Shown here: piece by piece, positions 5,288 through 6,329 of the stretch
How positions within the stretch are numbered: the stretch's first letter is position 1
Layout: every line of letters begins with the position of its first letter
Assembly: GCA_021158895.1 (NCBI GenBank)
Contig: JAGGSW010000148.1
Coordinates: forward strand, 1-6,329
Origin: Candidatus Odinarchaeota archaeon
GTDB taxonomy: Archaea; Asgardarchaeota; Baldrarchaeia; Baldrarchaeales; DXJG01
Direction of reading: 5' to 3'
Length of the DNA stretch: 6,329 bases
Notes under the pieces: generated by a model
Database searches by the model: none
Seen by the model: only the letters and a program-made list of their open reading frames with translations
What the model was told of the DNA's origin: nothing
Made by a program: the position numbers and the translations under genes

Positions 5288-6329
5288 ATGGCATACTTAT
5301 CTGGTCAACCTGTTCTAATTTTGAAGGAAGGTACTCAGAGGACTGTTGGTAGAGATGCTATGAGAGCAAACATAATGGCAGCAAGAGTAATAGCAGAAGC
5401 AATAAGAACGGCACTTGGCCCCAAAGGGATGGACAAAATGCTAGTAGACAGTTTTGGAGACGTAACAATAACAAACGATGGTGCTACGATTCTTAAGGAA
5501 ATCGACGTGCAGCATCCAGCGGCAAAAATGATGGTAGAGGTTGCAAAAGCCCAAGACGACGAGGTTGGAGATGGAACAACAACAGCAGTAGTAATAGCAG
5601 GAGAACTGCTCAAAAAAGCAGAAGAACTACTAGACCAAAACATACACCCAACAATAATAGTAGAAGGATACAAAAAAGCAGCAGATGAAGCCTGTAAAAT
5701 TCTTGATGAAATCGCACTAACCACAACACCAGACAATTATGACATACTTGTAAAAATTGGAAAAACAGCACTGAACAGCAAAGCAGTTGCCGGCGCAAAG
5801 GATCTCTTCGCCAAAATAGCGGTAGATGCAATAAAGCAAATCGTAGAAAAAAGAGATGAAAAACTCTTTGCAGACATAGAACTTGTAGGTATATTAAAGA
5901 AACAAGGAAAAAGCCTACTTGAAACAGAACTCGTCTCTGGAATTGTTATAGACAAGGAAGTAGTACACCCTGGAATGCCGAAACGTGTAACAAATGCAAA
6001 AATTGCCCTAATAGACGCGCCATTAGAAATAGAGAAAACAGAGTTCGATGCAAAAATCCACATCAACAGCCCAGAACAAATGAAAGCTTTTCTCGACGAA
6101 GAGCAGCGTATGCTCAGAGAAATGGTAGAAAAAATCAAAGAAGTAGGAGCAAACGTAGTTCTATGCCAAAAAGGTATTGATGATGTTGCTCAGCACTTTT
6201 TGGCGAAAGCAGGAATACTAGCAGTAAGAAGAGTCAAAAAGAGCGACATGGAAAAACTAGCAAAAGCAACAGGAGGAAAAATAGTCACAAGCATCGACGA
6301 CCTAACACCAGAACACCTAGGAGAAGCAG
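5288..6329 (+). CDS. ths: Thermosome subunit (group II chaperonin), 5' part
   Basis: Subunit of the ATP-driven, double-ring archaeal chaperonin that folds cytosolic proteins, related to eukaryotic CCT. My translation from ATG 5288 runs open to the window edge (347 codons of the usual ~540-550), so the C-terminal third is missing because the window ends, not because the gene is broken. It begins MAYLSGQPVLILKEGTQR. The nucleotide-binding elements are LGPKGMDKML (43-52), TNDGATIL (62-69) and VGDGTTT (93-99), the last including the conserved GDGTT Asp. The intermediate and apical domains follow, including KEVVHPGMPKR and an apical segment through VLCQKGIDDVAQHFLAK, all typical of thermosomes. 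Alpha, beta or gamma type cannot be told from this part. It has its own promoter and ribosome site, separated from the radical SAM gene by a 153-bp gap. Identification is very secure. Confidence 0.97.
   Translation, partial: MAYLSGQPVLILKEGTQRTVGRDAMRANIMAARVIAEAIRTALGPKGMDKMLVDSFGDVTITNDGATILKEIDVQHPAAKMMVEVAKAQDDEVGDGTTTAVVIAGELLKKAEELLDQNIHPTIIVEGYKKAADEACKILDEIALTTTPDNYDILVKIGKTALNSKAVAGAKDLFAKIAVDAIKQIVEKRDEKLFADIELVGILKKQGKSLLETELVSGIVIDKEVVHPGMPKRVTNAKIALIDAPLEIEKTEFDAKIHINSPEQMKAFLDEEQRMLREMVEKIKEVGANVVLCQKGIDDVAQHFLAKAGILAVRRVKKSDMEKLAKATGGKIVTSIDDLTPEHLGEA

Noticed and set aside
5335..6138. Two long minus-strand open frames (133 codons each) opposite the thermosome gene, plus a 73-codon one
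   Set aside because: They mirror the thermosome's codon pattern, give low-complexity Ser/Phe/Leu-rich translations with no motif, and have no ribosome site. They are shadows of the chaperonin gene.
1..6329. CRISPR array, insertion sequence, phage or toxin-antitoxin genes
   Set aside because: No spaced repeats, terminal inverted repeats, transposase, integrase or small toxin-like genes were seen; the genes are ordinary housekeeping types with similar base composition.

Overview
The window is archaeal chromosomal DNA, AT-rich, with AGA/AGG arginine and ATA isoleucine codons common. The archaeal markers are a thermosome (group II chaperonin) gene, a signal peptidase I with the Ser-His dyad of the archaeal/ER type, an N-terminal acetyltransferase of the Ard1/aNAT kind, TATA-box promoters about 25 bp ahead of predicted starts, and Shine-Dalgarno sites of the GGTGA type. 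The protein sequences look like the TACK side of the Archaea (Bathyarchaeia-like is my best guess). That placement is an impression, not a search result. The thermosome does not by itself prove a thermophile.

Layout: (1) 1-258 is non-coding as far as I can see. It holds a promoter for the signal peptidase, a short direct repeat, and a possible leftward promoter/start running off the left edge. (2) 271-840 (+) is signal peptidase I. (3) 851-1480 (-) pyrE and 1477-2184 (-) a metallo-beta-lactamase-fold hydrolase overlap by ATGA and form a two-gene unit convergent with the signal peptidase; only 10 bp separate the two stop codons. (4) 2234-3352 (-) is a membrane site-2-type (M50) protease. (5) A 77-bp divergent promoter region leads into 3430-3951 (+), an N-terminal acetyltransferase, and 3977-5134 (+), a cysteine-rich radical SAM protein resembling AmrS/PflA activases. 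(6) 5135-5287 is a terminator/promoter gap, followed by a thermosome subunit (5288 to the right edge, partial, first 347 codons).

Functionally the genes are mostly housekeeping: protein export and processing (signal peptidase), intramembrane proteolysis (M50), protein N-terminal acetylation, protein folding (thermosome) and pyrimidine synthesis (PyrE). The two proteins of uncertain role are the MBL-fold hydrolase, which has Gly where the metal-binding Asp of HxHxDH is expected and is translationally coupled to PyrE, and the radical SAM protein, with 11 cysteines ahead of its CxxxCxxC cluster. I do not see a CRISPR array, insertion sequence, toxin-antitoxin pair or defence island. The best leads are the MBL-PyrE coupling, the unusual radical SAM N-terminus, and a perfect 11-bp hairpin at the convergent gene ends.
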